64,000 nt of DNA. Source: Gammaproteobacteria bacterium. GTDB taxonomy: Bacteria; Pseudomonadota; Gammaproteobacteria; Pseudomonadales; Halieaceae. Positions 9,089-19,119 of the stretch are shown here, one piece after another. The notes beneath the pieces are model-generated. The model did not search any database. It saw only the letters and a list, made by a program, of their open reading frames with translations, and had not been told where the DNA came from. The position numbers were made by a program, and so were the translations under genes. The DNA lies in assembly GCA_024742415.1 (NCBI GenBank), contig JANSYN010000005.1, positions 248,001 through 312,000 of the forward strand. Direction: 5' to 3'. Positions within the stretch are counted from its first letter, which is position 1; the number at the start of each line of letters is the position of its first letter.

Positions 9089-9706
9089 CTAGCGTCTTCG
9101 CAGCAGCGCCAGGCTATTCACCTGGCCCAGATCCTCAAACAACCCCGCAGCGCGTGCCATCTGGTAGATGGCGTAGGGCGCCTGCCCGCCGGCATGGGCG
9201 TCTTTATAGATATCATGAATTGCCAGCACACCGCCGCGCACTATGTGTGATGCCCAACAGCGATAATCGGTCAATGCGGCCTCCAGGCTGTGGCCGCCGT
9301 CAATAAACACCATGCCCAATGGCGTTTGCCAGTAGCGGGCTGCGGCCTCGGAGCCGGCAACGATGGGTACAACGACATCCTCCAGCGCGGCCCGGCGGAT
9401 ATTGCGACGAAACTCACGGAAGGTGTCCATGACGCCCTCGCCCTGGTCGTACAGGTCGGGGTCATGAAAAAACTCACCCTGTTGGTGCTCTTCCGAGCCG
9501 CGATGATGGTCCAGCGCAAACACCAGGCCGCCTGCCTGTTTGCAGGCAAGCCCGAGGTAGATGGTGGATTTGCCGCAGTAGCTGCCGATTTCCAGAACGG
9601 GGCCCAGCGCGGCGGTGGCGGTTGCATGCTCATACAGGGCCAGCGCTTCGTCGTCGGCCAAAAAGCCCTTTATGCTGTGAATATCCGCGGGAAGATCGGG
9701 GATCAT
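9089..9706 (-). CDS. Class I SAM-dependent methyltransferase (Methyltransf_24 type)
   Basis: A 205-residue methyltransferase with LEIGSYCGKST (motif I, about residues 38-48), FALDHHRGSEEH at the end of strand 2, FIDGGHSLEA and VRGGVLAIHDI. This pattern fits the O-methyltransferase/CmcI-like family with a metal-dependent IDGxH motif. It is convergent with the preceding alpha-barrel gene, 37 bp away, and probably belongs to the same glycan-modification function although it is transcribed separately. Confidence 0.9.
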   Translation of the reverse strand: MIPDLPADIHSIKGFLADDEALALYEHATATAALGPVLEIGSYCGKSTIYLGLACKQAGGLVFALDHHRGSEEHQQGEFFHDPDLYDQGEGVMDTFREFRRNIRRAALEDVVVPIVAGSEAAARYWQTPLGMVFIDGGHSLEAALTDYRCWASHIVRGGVLAIHDIYKDAHAGGQAPYAIYQMARAAGLFEDLGQVNSLALLRRR

Positions 9707-9991
9707 TTCTGCCTGGCCTCGCTATCGGTGGGCATCCGTGTTTTTGACAATTCGGCATGGCGTTAGCAACACGTTGCCTGATTGTCTGATGGGTCGGTTG
9801 CCTGACTGGATGGGCAAGGTAGCGGGTTTGTGCAAGTGACGCAATAATGCGCGGCCTGCCTTGCCCTTGGGTGCCCAGGCAAACGGGCAGTACCGGTAGA
9901 CCCGCGTGCGTATGGCTTGGCAGAAATTCTTGGCAGCAGGCGTTGGCGCTCGTTATGCTGCGCTGCAACCCTGCTGATCGGTAAATCCTGC
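9707..9991. other. Intergenic region with an imperfect direct repeat
   Basis: No gene is supported here. TTGCCTGA followed by GATGGG occurs twice at 9774-9793 and 9798-9814. The region must hold the divergent promoters for the methyltransferase (minus) and waaA (plus), but no convincing -35/-10 pair was seen. Confidence 0.35.
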
Positions 9992-11269
9992 ATGCGCTAT
10001 GTTTACAGCGCGATCCTGTACCTGTTGCTGCCCCTGGTGGTGGCGCGCTTCGTGTGGCGTTCAATACGCGAACCGGCCTATCGGCAACGCCTTGGCGAGC
10101 GCCTTGGCTGGTACAGCGCGGATCTGCCCGGCGCTGCAGGGCCCGTGTTGTGGGTGCATGCGGTGTCCCTGGGCGAGGTACAGGCGGCGGTTGTGCTGGT
10201 CAGGGCGTTGCTTGGGCGGTATCCCAACCACCAATTGGTGGTGACAACCAGCACACCTGCAGGGTCCCATCAGGTGCGCCAGCTGTTTGGCGATCAGGTG
10301 ATTCATGTGTATGTGCCGTGGGATCTGCCGGGCGCTTGCAGGCGTTTTCTTGCGCGATTCCAGCCGCGGGTACTGCTGCTACTTGAGACAGAACTCTGGC
10401 CTAACCTGATAACGCTGAGCACGTGGCAGGGCTGTCGCTGCCTGCTGGTTAATGCGCGGTTGTCGGCAAGGTCGGCACGCCGTTACGCCTGTGTGCCTGC
10501 GTTTACTTCACAGGTCATGCAGCAGCTGTGGCACGTGTGCTGCCAGACTTCGCAGGACGCGGAGCGTTTTGCCCGTGGCGGTGTACTGCCTGCCAAGCTC
10601 AGCGTTGGCGGTTCGCTGAAGTATGAGGCATCCTTTGACGCGTCGCTGCAGCAGCACGCACAGCGCTTGCGCGCTGAACACGCTCTGGGCGAGCGCCCGG
10701 TACTACTTGCTGCCAGTACCCATGAAGGTGAAGAAGCACTGCTGTTGCAGGCCTTCGCGCAGTTGCGCCGGCAGTTCCCTGACCTGCTGCTGGTTCTGGC
10801 ACCGCGGCGCCCTGAGCGCTTTGCAGCAGTGGCCGGACTGTGCATGGCGCACGGGCTGGATGGCACCCGCCGAACCAGCCACTGCGCCGTGGCCGCTGCG
10901 CACCAGGTATTGCTGGTAGACACCCTCGGTGAGCTCGCCGCTTTTTTTGGGCTAGCGCATGTAGCCTTTATAGGCGGCAGCCTGGTGCCGCATGGAGGTC
11001 ATAACCCGTTGGAGGCCGCACTGTGGTCGGTGCCAGTAATCAGCGGCCCCCACGTGCATAACTTTGCCGATGTGTACGCGCGCTTGCGAGCGGCGCGCGC
11101 TGCGCTTGAGGTCACTACCGCCGAGCAGCTGGCATTGGCGGTGAGCGAACTACTGACGGATGACGCCGCGCGGCTTGCGCGGGGTCGGGCAGGGTGTTTG
11201 ACCGTGGAAGAAAACCGGGGTGCGCTGTCAGCAACGATGGCGTTGCTGGAGCAAACCCTGCGTAACTAG
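9992..11269 (+). CDS. waaA: 3-deoxy-D-manno-octulosonic acid (Kdo) transferase
   Basis: WaaA transfers Kdo from CMP-Kdo to lipid IVA on the inner leaflet of the inner membrane, making the first inner-core sugars of LPS. The 425-residue protein starts with a membrane anchor (YVYSAILYLLLPLVVARF), then LWVHAVSLGEVQAA with the acceptor-site Glu, ETELWPNL, and a C-terminal donor domain with FIGGSLVPHGGHNPLE. ATG 9992 is preferred over the upstream TTG 9917 because it places the anchor at the N-terminus as in relatives. It converges with tolC. Confidence 0.96.
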   Translation: MRYVYSAILYLLLPLVVARFVWRSIREPAYRQRLGERLGWYSADLPGAAGPVLWVHAVSLGEVQAAVVLVRALLGRYPNHQLVVTTSTPAGSHQVRQLFGDQVIHVYVPWDLPGACRRFLARFQPRVLLLLETELWPNLITLSTWQGCRCLLVNARLSARSARRYACVPAFTSQVMQQLWHVCCQTSQDAERFARGGVLPAKLSVGGSLKYEASFDASLQQHAQRLRAEHALGERPVLLAASTHEGEEALLLQAFAQLRRQFPDLLLVLAPRRPERFAAVAGLCMAHGLDGTRRTSHCAVAAAHQVLLVDTLGELAAFFGLAHVAFIGGSLVPHGGHNPLEAALWSVPVISGPHVHNFADVYARLRAARAALEVTTAEQLALAVSELLTDDAARLARGRAGCLTVEENRGALSATMALLEQTLRN

Positions 11270-11360
11270 CACCGGGCGCATTGGCCTGCGCGGAACGGGA
11301 CGGGACAGGTTGCACGGGAACCGGGCGGAAGATGCCGCGTCACAGCCTCCCGCGTGGTAA

Positions 11361-12797
11361 TCAGGGCGCAAGCCCCGCCTGCTCTGTGCCACTTGCGGTA
11401 GGCGGTGGCGGCGGTTCGAGGTAGGTGTCCAGGCGAATGACGTCATCGGGGCTGAGCAACCCTGCCTGTTCTTTCAGTTTGAGCATATCGAGCACATAGT
11501 CATAGCGACTGTTGGCGTAGTCGCGCTCAGCACTGTACAGGGCGTTCTGTGCATTGAGCACATCCACCACGTTGCGCGTGCCAACCTCGTAACCTGCCTG
11601 GGTGGCATCCAGTGCCGAGCGGGACGACAGGATGCTTTGCTTGCGCGCCGCCACGCGCGACACGTCACTCAAAACTGTCATGTGCAGCGAGCGTGTGTTG
11701 GTTACAGTATTGCGCGTGAGGTTGATCCTGTCTTCGCGGGCGGCGTTGAACTCCTGCGCCGCCCTGCGCCGATTGGCGCTGATGGCGCCACCGGAGTACA
11801 GCGGCAAGCTCAAGGCAATCTGCCAGGTCTGGTCTTCGGTATTGCTGTTGGGCTGCGGAGTGATGCCGTTATCCGGCATCACGTTGACGGATCCGTCAGT
11901 GTCGAAGTCCGAGTACTCGATGCCACCGGTAATTTTCGGCGCATGCTCCAGGCGTTTTGCTTTTGCCGTCTGGCGTGCGGCTTCTTCGCGGTAGCGCGCA
12001 GCGGCCAGCTGAAAGTTGTTGGCCAGCGCGAAATCCACCCATTCGGCGCGGTCCAGAGGTTCTGGCGGTAGTATGTCGATTTCATCCTTGAGCACGAACA
12101 GGTTCTCGTGCCGTTGGCCGGTGAGCACAGACAGGCGCTCCTGAGCGACCAGTACGTTGTTTTCGTCAACAATGCGCTCGACTTGCGCTAGGTCTCTGGC
12201 GGCCTGGGCCTCGTACACATCGGTGATGGCAATCAGGCCGACTTCAAAACGCTGCTGGGTTTGCTCCAGTTGTCGCTCAAAGGCGCGCTCCTGGGCCTGC
12301 GATGCGGCGAGGTTGTCCTGTGCGCGCAGTACGGCCAGATAGGCTTCCACCACCCGCACAATCAGGTTCTGCTGATTGGCGGCGAAGGTTGCCTCGGCCT
12401 GCCTGGTAATCTCTTTACCGGATTTGAAGCCAAACCATGCCGGCAGGTCGAAGATGGCCTGGTTCAGCGATACACGGTAGCCCTCGGTGTCGATATCCCG
12501 GCCGGTGAAAACGTCGCCGAAGGTGATGTCGCCGCCACTGGGGTCGAAGATGGGGCTGACGGATTCGTCGTCAGAGTCTGAGTTTTGTACCGAGTAGGAG
12601 CTGGTAACCTGCGGCAGAAGCTGTGATCTGCCCAACACCTCGGTCTCGCGCGCCGCCAGGTAGGTCGCCTCCTCTGATTTGAGCTGGGCGTCGTTTTCCA
12701 GGGCAAGTTCGTAGATATCGCGCAGCGATGCAGCCTGTAAAGAGACAGATGTGAGAGATAGTGCCAGCGTCGCCAGCGCGGCTATCCTGATTTTCAT
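11361..12797 (-). CDS. tolC: TolC family outer-membrane channel protein
   Basis: A 478-residue outer-membrane efflux protein forming the trimeric beta-barrel/alpha-tunnel exit duct for type I secretion and RND/MFS pumps. It has a signal peptide (MKIRIAALATLALSLTSVS), then LRDIYELALENDAQL, two repeated OEP halves with long coiled-coil stretches and NVVDVLNAQNALYSAERDY near the end. ATG 12797 has AGAGGA upstream. The Pro-rich C-terminus (LEPPPPPTASG) is periplasmic. In enterobacteria tolC sits next to nudF-yqiB-cpdA-parE; here it lies divergently beside the yqiB homologue and nudF is absent. Confidence 0.95.
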   Translation of the reverse strand: MKIRIAALATLALSLTSVSLQAASLRDIYELALENDAQLKSEEATYLAARETEVLGRSQLLPQVTSSYSVQNSDSDDESVSPIFDPSGGDITFGDVFTGRDIDTEGYRVSLNQAIFDLPAWFGFKSGKEITRQAEATFAANQQNLIVRVVEAYLAVLRAQDNLAASQAQERAFERQLEQTQQRFEVGLIAITDVYEAQAARDLAQVERIVDENNVLVAQERLSVLTGQRHENLFVLKDEIDILPPEPLDRAEWVDFALANNFQLAAARYREEAARQTAKAKRLEHAPKITGGIEYSDFDTDGSVNVMPDNGITPQPNSNTEDQTWQIALSLPLYSGGAISANRRRAAQEFNAAREDRINLTRNTVTNTRSLHMTVLSDVSRVAARKQSILSSRSALDATQAGYEVGTRNVVDVLNAQNALYSAERDYANSRYDYVLDMLKLKEQAGLLSPDDVIRLDTYLEPPPPPTASGTEQAGLAP

Positions 12798-13011
12798 GCA
12801 ATAATCCTCTGACCGTACTGCGGCAATTCAATGGTGGGCAGTTTAGCAGTCTACAGCAGCAGGTGCATGTTAAAGATAATCAAGTTAGGTCTTTGTAAAG
12901 GGTGAACTTGAGCGGTGTTTGTGCCATCGTTAGCATTGTTGTGAAGAGTATGAGCAGCGGTGTTGCAGGCGCAACGGGTGCTCTGCGTGACGCAGTTGCT
13001 GCGGTAACAGG

Positions 13012-13479
13012 GTGGTTGGTTTGTTCGGACAAGGGCAGAAGAAGGGTCGTTTCAAGCTCAGCTTGACGGAGTTGCACGGCCTGTGTGAGGCCAACTATGC
13101 GCGGCTGTTACGCTTGTTTCCGGAATACGAGAATAGCAATCACCGTGAGCTCAAAGTCGGTACCGCGAAAGTGCGCCTGGAGGTCATTGAGCGCTGCCGT
13201 TACACCACTATTTTTCAATTACACCAGCAGCATGCCGAGTCGCGCTGGTTGGGTAAACTGCGCATTGAGGTGCGCGCCTACCATGATGCACGCATGCTTG
13301 AAGTGGGCATGTTTCAATCCCACAAGAGCGTCGCAGCGCGTTATCAGTACCCGAACGACAAAATGTTTCAGCAGGATGAAAAATACCAGCAGAACCGCTT
13401 CCTCGCCGATTGGCTGGAACACTGCCTGCAAAACGGTTATGTCGCCGCTGCCGTTTCTCGCTCCACGCCTGGCGTGTAG
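13012..13479 (+). CDS. DUF1249 family protein (YqiB homologue)
   Basis: A 155-residue cytoplasmic protein of unknown function. The family signature is clear: RYTTIFQL, then RYQYPNDKMFQQDEKYQQN and FLADWLEHCL, close to E. coli YqiB. It sits directly upstream of cpdA as in many gammaproteobacteria. The start is uncertain: GTG 13012 and TTG 13021 are both possible and neither has a strong Shine-Dalgarno. Translation may be coupled to cpdA, which begins 17 bp after the stop. Confidence 0.9.
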   Translation: MVGLFGQGQKKGRFKLSLTELHGLCEANYARLLRLFPEYENSNHRELKVGTAKVRLEVIERCRYTTIFQLHQQHAESRWLGKLRIEVRAYHDARMLEVGMFQSHKSVAARYQYPNDKMFQQDEKYQQNRFLADWLEHCLQNGYVAAAVSRSTPGV

Positions 13480-13496
13480 CGGCGCAACTCCCTGCG

Positions 13497-14336
13497 ATGG
13501 CGGCCGATCAACACACACCTGTAACCCTTGATCCTCGCGATGAGGTGGTGCGTGTTGTGCAGTTGACAGACTCGCACCTGGACGGCGAGCCCGGCGGCAA
13601 GCTGCTGGATATGGACACCGACCACTCGCTGCAGGCGGTGATTACGCAGGTGCTCGCACAGCGTCCACACAATGATCTTGTGTTGGCGACCGGCGACCTG
13701 GCCGATGGCGGCGCAGCGCCCGCCTACGTGCGACTTGCGGGGTATCTTGAGCGCTTTTCCTGTCCCAGCTTCTGGCTGCCGGGCAATCATGACGTGCGCG
13801 AAGCGATGGAACGCGGCTGCAGCGGCCAATCGCGCATGGGTCGCGAGATTCTTATCGGTAACTGGCAGATACTCATGCTGGATTCACAGATTCCCGGCGC
13901 GGTGGGTGGCGGCCTGGGCACTGAAGAGCTGGCCTTCCTGGAGCGCTCATTGCAAGCGGCCACTGAACAGGGCCTGCATGCGCTGGTGGTGCTGCACCAT
14001 CACCCGGTGCCCATGGGCAGTGAGTGGATTGATGAACAGGTCGTGGTGGATGCCGACGAATTTTTTGCCGTGACGGATCGCTACCCGGCGGCCAAAGCCA
14101 TTCTTTGGGGTCATGTGCACCAGGAGCGCGACGAGCAGCGCAACACCGCGCGCCTGCTGTCTACCCCCTCCACGTGTGTGCAGTTTGCGCCGGGTAGTGT
14201 GGACTTCAAGGCCGACGACAAACCCCCGGGCTATCGATGGCTGGACCTGCATCCCGACGGCCGCATTGAAACCGGCGTTGCGCGTGTTACCGATGTGCAT
14301 TTTACGGTCGACCTGCAGCGCGGGGGCTATTTGTAG
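13497..14336 (+). CDS. cpdA: 3',5'-cyclic-AMP phosphodiesterase
   Basis: CpdA hydrolyses cAMP to AMP and so tunes CRP signalling. The 279-residue calcineurin-like metallophosphoesterase has all five metal-binding blocks in order: LTDSHLDG, TGDLADGG, LPGNHD, LHHHPVP and WGHVHQ. ATG 13497 is chosen because upstream codons overlap the DUF1249 gene and encode an Arg/Cys-rich tail not found in the family. Downstream parE begins 67 bp later, giving the DUF1249-cpdA-parE order. Confidence 0.94.
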   Translation: MAADQHTPVTLDPRDEVVRVVQLTDSHLDGEPGGKLLDMDTDHSLQAVITQVLAQRPHNDLVLATGDLADGGAAPAYVRLAGYLERFSCPSFWLPGNHDVREAMERGCSGQSRMGREILIGNWQILMLDSQIPGAVGGGLGTEELAFLERSLQAATEQGLHALVVLHHHPVPMGSEWIDEQVVVDADEFFAVTDRYPAAKAILWGHVHQERDEQRNTARLLSTPSTCVQFAPGSVDFKADDKPPGYRWLDLHPDGRIETGVARVTDVHFTVDLQRGGYL

Positions 14337-14403
14337 CTCGCCATCTGGCAGCGGCAGGGTACAATGGGGTGTAGTTCAGGGGATCGTGGGCAAGCGTTAA
14401 AAC

Positions 14404-16293
14404 ATGAGCAAATATACCGCCGAAGACATCGAAGTCCTTACGGGGCTGGAGCCTGTGCGCAAGCGCCCAGGCATGTATACCGATACCACCCGGCCCAATC
14501 ATCTCGCCCAGGAAGTCATCGATAACAGCGTCGATGAGGCGCTTGCCGGTCACGCGAGCGAAATCAGCCTGACCCTGCACAAGGATGGTTCGGTCACCGT
14601 GGTTGACGATGGCCGCGGCATGCCGGTAGACCTGCACCCGGAACAAAAAAAACCCGGTGTCGAGGTCATTCTCAGTACGCTCCATGCGGGTGGCAAGTTC
14701 TCCGACAAGAACTACCAGTTCTCTGGTGGGCTGCACGGTGTTGGCGTGTCGGTAGTCAACGCGCTGTCCAAAACCCTGCAGGTCGATATCCGCCGTGATG
14801 GCCAGGTCTACCGAATGACCTTCAAGAACGGCGAGAAAGCCTCTGACCTGGAGGTAGTCGATACCTGCGGCAAGCGCAATACCGGCACTTCGCTGACCTT
14901 CATGCCGGATGCCAAATACTTCGACTCGGTCAATTTCTCGGTGTCGCGCCTGACGCATCTGTTGCGTGCCAAGGCGGTTCTGTGTCCGGGGCTGCGGGTC
15001 AAGTTCAAGGATGAAAAGAAAAAAGAATCGCAGGAATGGTATTACGAGGATGGGCTGGCAGATTACCTGGCCGACGCCACCATCGATTTTCCGGTTGTTC
15101 CCGAGGCGCCGTTCGTCGGCAGTTTTAGTGGCAACCACGAAGGTGTTGAGTGGGCCGTGCAGTGGTTGCCAGAGGGCGGGGAGGTTATCGCGGAATCCTA
15201 TGTGAACCTCATACCGACCGCGCAGGGTGGCACCCACGTGAACGGCATGCGTACCGGGCTGCTCGAGGCCATGCGTGATTTTTGTGAGCTGCGCAGCCTG
15301 TTGCCTCGTGGTGTGAAACTGGCCGCTGAGGATATCTGGGATCGCTGCTGTTACATCCTGTCCTCCAAGTTGAGTGACCCACAGTTTTCCGGGCAGACCA
15401 AGGAGCGTCTGTCTTCGCGCGAGGCCGCGGCATTCGTCTCGGGTGTCGCCAAGGATGCCTTCAGCCTGTGGCTCAACCAGCACACAGAAGAAGCAGAACG
15501 CATCGCCGAGATGTGCATCAACAATGCCCAGGGGCGTATGCGCCTGGCAAAGAAAGTCACGCGCAAGAAGATTGCATCCGGCCCTGCGCTGCCCGGCAAG
15601 CTGGCAGACTGCTCCGGCGATGACCCAGCCCAGGGCGAGCTGTTCCTGGTAGAGGGCGACTCTGCCGGCGGCTCGGCCAAGCAGGCGCGCAATCGTTTCA
15701 ACCAGGCCATCCTTCCGCTGCGCGGCAAGATCCTCAACACCTGGGAGGTGGACTCGCAGGAAATTCTTGCCTCACAGGAAGTGCACAACATCTCTGTTGC
15801 GATGGGGATAGACCCGGCCAGTGATGACCTGTCCGGTCTGCGTTATCACAAGATCTGTATCCTGGCCGATGCCGACTCCGACGGCCTGCACATCGCCACC
15901 TTGATCTGCGCGCTGTTTGTGCGTCATTTCAGGCCGCTGGTTGCAGCGGGGCACGTGTATGTGGCCATGCCACCGCTGTACCGGATTGACGTTGGCAAAG
16001 AGGTTTTTTACGCGCTCGACGAAGCCGAGAAACAGGGCGTGCTTGATCGCATTGAAGCCGAAAAGAAACGCGGCAAGGTGAACGTGCAGCGGTTTAAAGG
16101 GTTGGGTGAAATGAACCCGCTGCAGTTACGTGAAACAACCATGGATGCCGACACGCGCAGACTGGTGCGCCTCACCCTGGATGCCGGCGACGACACCAAT
16201 AACATGCTCGACATGCTGCTGGCCAAAAAACGCGCCGGCGATCGCAAGGCCTGGCTGGAGACCAAGGGCGATCTGGCGGAGGTCGTGGCCTGA
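14404..16293 (+). CDS. parE: DNA topoisomerase IV subunit B
   Basis: ParE is the ATPase subunit of topoisomerase IV, which unlinks daughter chromosomes. The 629-residue protein has the GHKL ATPase motifs ([49 protein letters not shown]), the transducer domain, and the TOPRIM segment with [17 protein letters not shown] and [15 protein letters not shown]. Full length. The partner parC is not in the window. Confidence 0.98.
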   Translation: MSKYTAEDIEVLTGLEPVRKRPGMYTDTTRPNHLAQEVIDNSVDEALAGHASEISLTLHKDGSVTVVDDGRGMPVDLHPEQKKPGVEVILSTLHAGGKFSDKNYQFSGGLHGVGVSVVNALSKTLQVDIRRDGQVYRMTFKNGEKASDLEVVDTCGKRNTGTSLTFMPDAKYFDSVNFSVSRLTHLLRAKAVLCPGLRVKFKDEKKKESQEWYYEDGLADYLADATIDFPVVPEAPFVGSFSGNHEGVEWAVQWLPEGGEVIAESYVNLIPTAQGGTHVNGMRTGLLEAMRDFCELRSLLPRGVKLAAEDIWDRCCYILSSKLSDPQFSGQTKERLSSREAAAFVSGVAKDAFSLWLNQHTEEAERIAEMCINNAQGRMRLAKKVTRKKIASGPALPGKLADCSGDDPAQGELFLVEGDSAGGSAKQARNRFNQAILPLRGKILNTWEVDSQEILASQEVHNISVAMGIDPASDDLSGLRYHKICILADADSDGLHIATLICALFVRHFRPLVAAGHVYVAMPPLYRIDVGKEVFYALDEAEKQGVLDRIEAEKKRGKVNVQRFKGLGEMNPLQLRETTMDADTRRLVRLTLDAGDDTNNMLDMLLAKKRAGDRKAWLETKGDLAEVVA

Positions 16294-16525
16294 CGCAAGC
16301 CTGGCGAGGGTCGTCAAGCCCCTACGCTCGTCACACCTCAACCACGCCCATAAGCACCGCGCAGCGGCGCAGTCAGAATGGGCCTGCTTCTACCGAAACC
16401 AGTGTGTCAGGGCTGACTCTTCAAAGTCGCACTTCTCAGGGCAGACAGCGATCAGAACAGGAAGCACAGTGACAAATGCGCCAACCTTGTCACCTGGCGC
16501 CTTACCTGCTTTCCAGTCGCGAGTG

Positions 16526-16915
16526 CTACTGCTCTGCTGCCAGTAGTTTGTCGCCTTGCAGGTAGACCTGCAGCGCCTGGTTGTAGCCCCGGGCGGCGCG
16601 TTCGGCATTGCTCACCAACAGGTTGTGCCTCTGCACGCTGATGATTTGCGCGCGACACTGCAGATAGGTCTCGATGCCTGCCACGTACTTGCGAGTCCTC
16701 TCTTGCGCCTCGAGCATGTCTTCCATGGTCGCGCTCTGTGGGTTGGGTAGCAAAGGTTGTGCGTCCAGTGTTTTCCCAGGGCAGGCAGCGTTGGCGCCAG
16801 TGGCCAGTGCGACAGACAGCGAACAGACGGCGATCAACTGCGCTGACAGTGAGGCTATGGATTTAGGAGTAAGTTGCGTTGTGCGTTGGCTTGCAAGTGC
16901 GGCGCTCGGGTTCAT
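16526..16915 (-). CDS. Small exported protein of unknown function
   Basis: A 129-residue protein with a signal peptide whose hydrophobic core is IAVCSLSVALATG and a probable cleavage after ANA. The mature part begins CPGKTLDAQPLLPNP and is mostly helical, with ARTxxYVAGIETYLQC-like character (TRKYVAGIETYLQC). I do not recognise the family. ATG 16915 has an excellent GGAGGT site upstream, so expression is likely real. It lies alone, downstream of and facing parE. Confidence 0.75.
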   Translation of the reverse strand: MNPSAALASQRTTQLTPKSIASLSAQLIAVCSLSVALATGANAACPGKTLDAQPLLPNPQSATMEDMLEAQERTRKYVAGIETYLQCRAQIISVQRHNLLVSNAERAARGYNQALQVYLQGDKLLAAEQ

Positions 16916-17458
16916 TGGGTGTACCTCCGAAAGTGGGCTTTAAAGGCATCGCGTTACTGCGATGTGTTACCAACATACACATAAACACCCGGCAGAAAAA
17001 AGCCTGTGTGGTGAACATTTTATGAACTTTATACTACTGATATTTAAGCATTTAAATGGATCATGCGCGGTTTTGTTGCACCAGGAAATCGACTCAATGG
17101 GGCATTGGCGGTAACACATGAGTGCTTTTTGCAAAAACTGCACAGGCGCAGTGCGGCGTGCCTGCCTCCTTTCGCGCTGTAACGGTGCGCTGGCTAGAAA
17201 ATGCACGAATGCGGAATGCTCCCGCGCCTTTGTGTGGAAGTGTCGAGCACCATAATGGATGCGAAAAACGCGACTTTTGCCCCGCCATCCCGTACTTCCG
17301 GGTTGCAAAAAGTATTGTCAAAACCCGGTCAAGACCCCGCGGTGGTCCGGTAAATTTGCGCGGGGAGGGCCTGTCAGGTCACAATCATGTCCGCTGCGCG
17401 CTACACCTGCTAATGAATTTCACGAACAACCCGGCGTGCACTCAAGGAGACCGTTGCG
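16916..17458. other. Intergenic region, no gene seen
   Basis: About 540 bp between the small exported protein (minus) and YceI (plus) carry no supported gene. It is more AT-rich near 17010-17060, where a TATAAA-like element on the minus strand could serve the exported-protein gene. A short perfect hairpin (CATCGC and GCGATG arms) lies near 16948-16965. The YceI ribosome-binding site (AAGGAG) closes the region. Confidence 0.4.
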
Positions 17459-18067
17459 ATGAACGTGTTGGAAAGATTTGGCCGGCTGCGGGTCTGGCTT
17501 GCCCTGCTGGTGGTGCTGGCGCTGCCGGCGCAGACAGCCCTGGCCCAGTGGGAACTCGATAGCGACAGCGCATCGATAGATTTTATCTCGATTAAAAATG
17601 GGGTTGTCGCAGAAGCGCATCGTTTCAAGGCGGCCTCGGGCAGTATTGGTACGTCTGGTAGTGTGCAGGTGGACATCGACCTCAACAGCGTAGAAACGCT
17701 GATCGACATTCGCAACGAACGCATGCGCGAATTGCTGTTTAAAACCGCACAGTTTCCCACTGCCACCGTAAATGCACAGATTGATTCGGACACCCTCGCG
17801 GCGGTTGCCGCAGGCGGCACGGCCAGTGTCGAAGTGCCCGTCACACTGGCGCTGCACGGCGTTGAAAAAACATTGAACGTAGCGCTGATGGCCATTGGCA
17901 ACGCAGAGCGTGACATCCGGGTCTTTACTGTGCGTCCGGTGTTGGTCAGCGCCTCGCAGTTTGGCCTCGATGACGGCATTACTGCGCTGCAAAAAATAGC
18001 CGGGTTAAACGCGATCAGTACGGTAGTGCCGGTTACGCTCAACCTGGTATTCACGCATACCGAGTAA
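17459..18067 (+). CDS. YceI family periplasmic protein
   Basis: A 202-residue lipocalin-like YceI protein that binds an isoprenoid or other amphipathic ligand in the periplasm. It has a signal peptide ending in ALA (LALLVVLALPAQTALA), then WELDSDSASIDFISIKNG, the IDLNSVETLIDIRNERM region and the FPTATV motif. AAGGAG precedes ATG 17459. The next gene, an alpha/beta hydrolase, follows after 10 bp and is probably co-transcribed. Confidence 0.92.
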   Translation: MNVLERFGRLRVWLALLVVLALPAQTALAQWELDSDSASIDFISIKNGVVAEAHRFKAASGSIGTSGSVQVDIDLNSVETLIDIRNERMRELLFKTAQFPTATVNAQIDSDTLAAVAAGGTASVEVPVTLALHGVEKTLNVALMAIGNAERDIRVFTVRPVLVSASQFGLDDGITALQKIAGLNAISTVVPVTLNLVFTHTE

Positions 18068-18077
18068 CTGACCCCCT

Positions 18078-19073
18078 TTGGGCGACGCCCCGGAGCACCT
18101 TACCCTCGACGCCAACGGCATTCATCTGCACCTGGCGGTGATGGGTGAGGGGCCGCTGGTGGTGTTGTGTCACGGTTTTCCGGGCCTCTGGTTCAGCTGG
18201 CGACACCAGTTACCGGTGTTGGCCGCGGCGGGCTACCGCGCTGTGGCTCTGGATATGCGTGGCTATGGTCAGAGTTCGCGCCCGGCGTCCGCAGACGCGT
18301 ATGGCTTTGACAGCACAGCCGCCGATGTACTGGCGGTGCTGGATTATTTTGGTAGCGCGCGTGCGGTGCTGGTAGGGCACGACTTCGGCGCCAACCTTGC
18401 CTGGCACATGGCAGTTCACCATGCACAGCGTTTGCGCGGCGTGGTAGCACTGTGCGTGCCTTACGAGATGCCATTGGCCGGTGGCAGTGACGTGCTGCCC
18501 TCAACGCTGTACGCAGGCATTGCGCAGCAACATTTTTTTCACATGCATTACTACCAGCAGGTGGGTCTGGCCGAAGCCGGGTGTGTGGGCCGTGAACGTG
18601 AGTTTCTGCTCAAGCTGTTCTGGGCATTGTGCGCCCAGGGCGAGTTGTTGAATTGGGAGCAATTCCCGATGCAGGGCACGCGCTATATTGATGTGCTGGC
18701 GCAGCCGGAGCAGTCGCTACCCTGGTCGTGGCTGTCTGGCGCGGACTTCGAGTACTACTATGAGCAGTACATGGCAGCCGGTGCGGCGCTGGCTTTTGCA
18801 GGCGGCGCCAACTCGTATCGCGCGATGGATTACAACTGGCGCCTGTTTCGCGCATCTGCGCATGCCGATGTGCATTTGCCAGCGGCCTTCATTGGCGGTG
18901 CGGAAGACCCAGTGGTTCAATTGGGCAGTGCGGCGGAGTTTACGCACATGCGCAAGCACGTGAAAGATTTGCGCATCGACACGCTACTGCCGAACGCCGG
19001 ACACTTCGTGCAGCAGGAGCAACCCGCGCCGCTCAATGCACTATTGCTGGAGTTTCTCCAGGGTCTGAGCTGA
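18078..19073 (+). CDS. Alpha/beta hydrolase, epoxide-hydrolase type
   Basis: A 331-residue hydrolase with the oxyanion motif HGFPG (residues 32-36), the nucleophile elbow GHDFGA with Asp102, and the catalytic His in NAGHFVQQEQP near the C-terminus. An Asp nucleophile plus HGFP is typical of epoxide hydrolases, which open epoxides to diols; the Tyr-rich cap region (YYQQ, FEYYYEQY) would supply the epoxide-activating tyrosines. Haloalkane dehalogenase activity is a less likely alternative. It starts at TTG 18078, 10 bp after the YceI gene. Confidence 0.9.
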   Translation: MGDAPEHLTLDANGIHLHLAVMGEGPLVVLCHGFPGLWFSWRHQLPVLAAAGYRAVALDMRGYGQSSRPASADAYGFDSTAADVLAVLDYFGSARAVLVGHDFGANLAWHMAVHHAQRLRGVVALCVPYEMPLAGGSDVLPSTLYAGIAQQHFFHMHYYQQVGLAEAGCVGREREFLLKLFWALCAQGELLNWEQFPMQGTRYIDVLAQPEQSLPWSWLSGADFEYYYEQYMAAGAALAFAGGANSYRAMDYNWRLFRASAHADVHLPAAFIGGAEDPVVQLGSAAEFTHMRKHVKDLRIDTLLPNAGHFVQQEQPAPLNALLLEFLQGLS

Positions 19074-19119
19074 AGGTGGGTTGGCGGAAGCTTACACCGT
19101 CTGTGCGCAGCCAGTGCCG

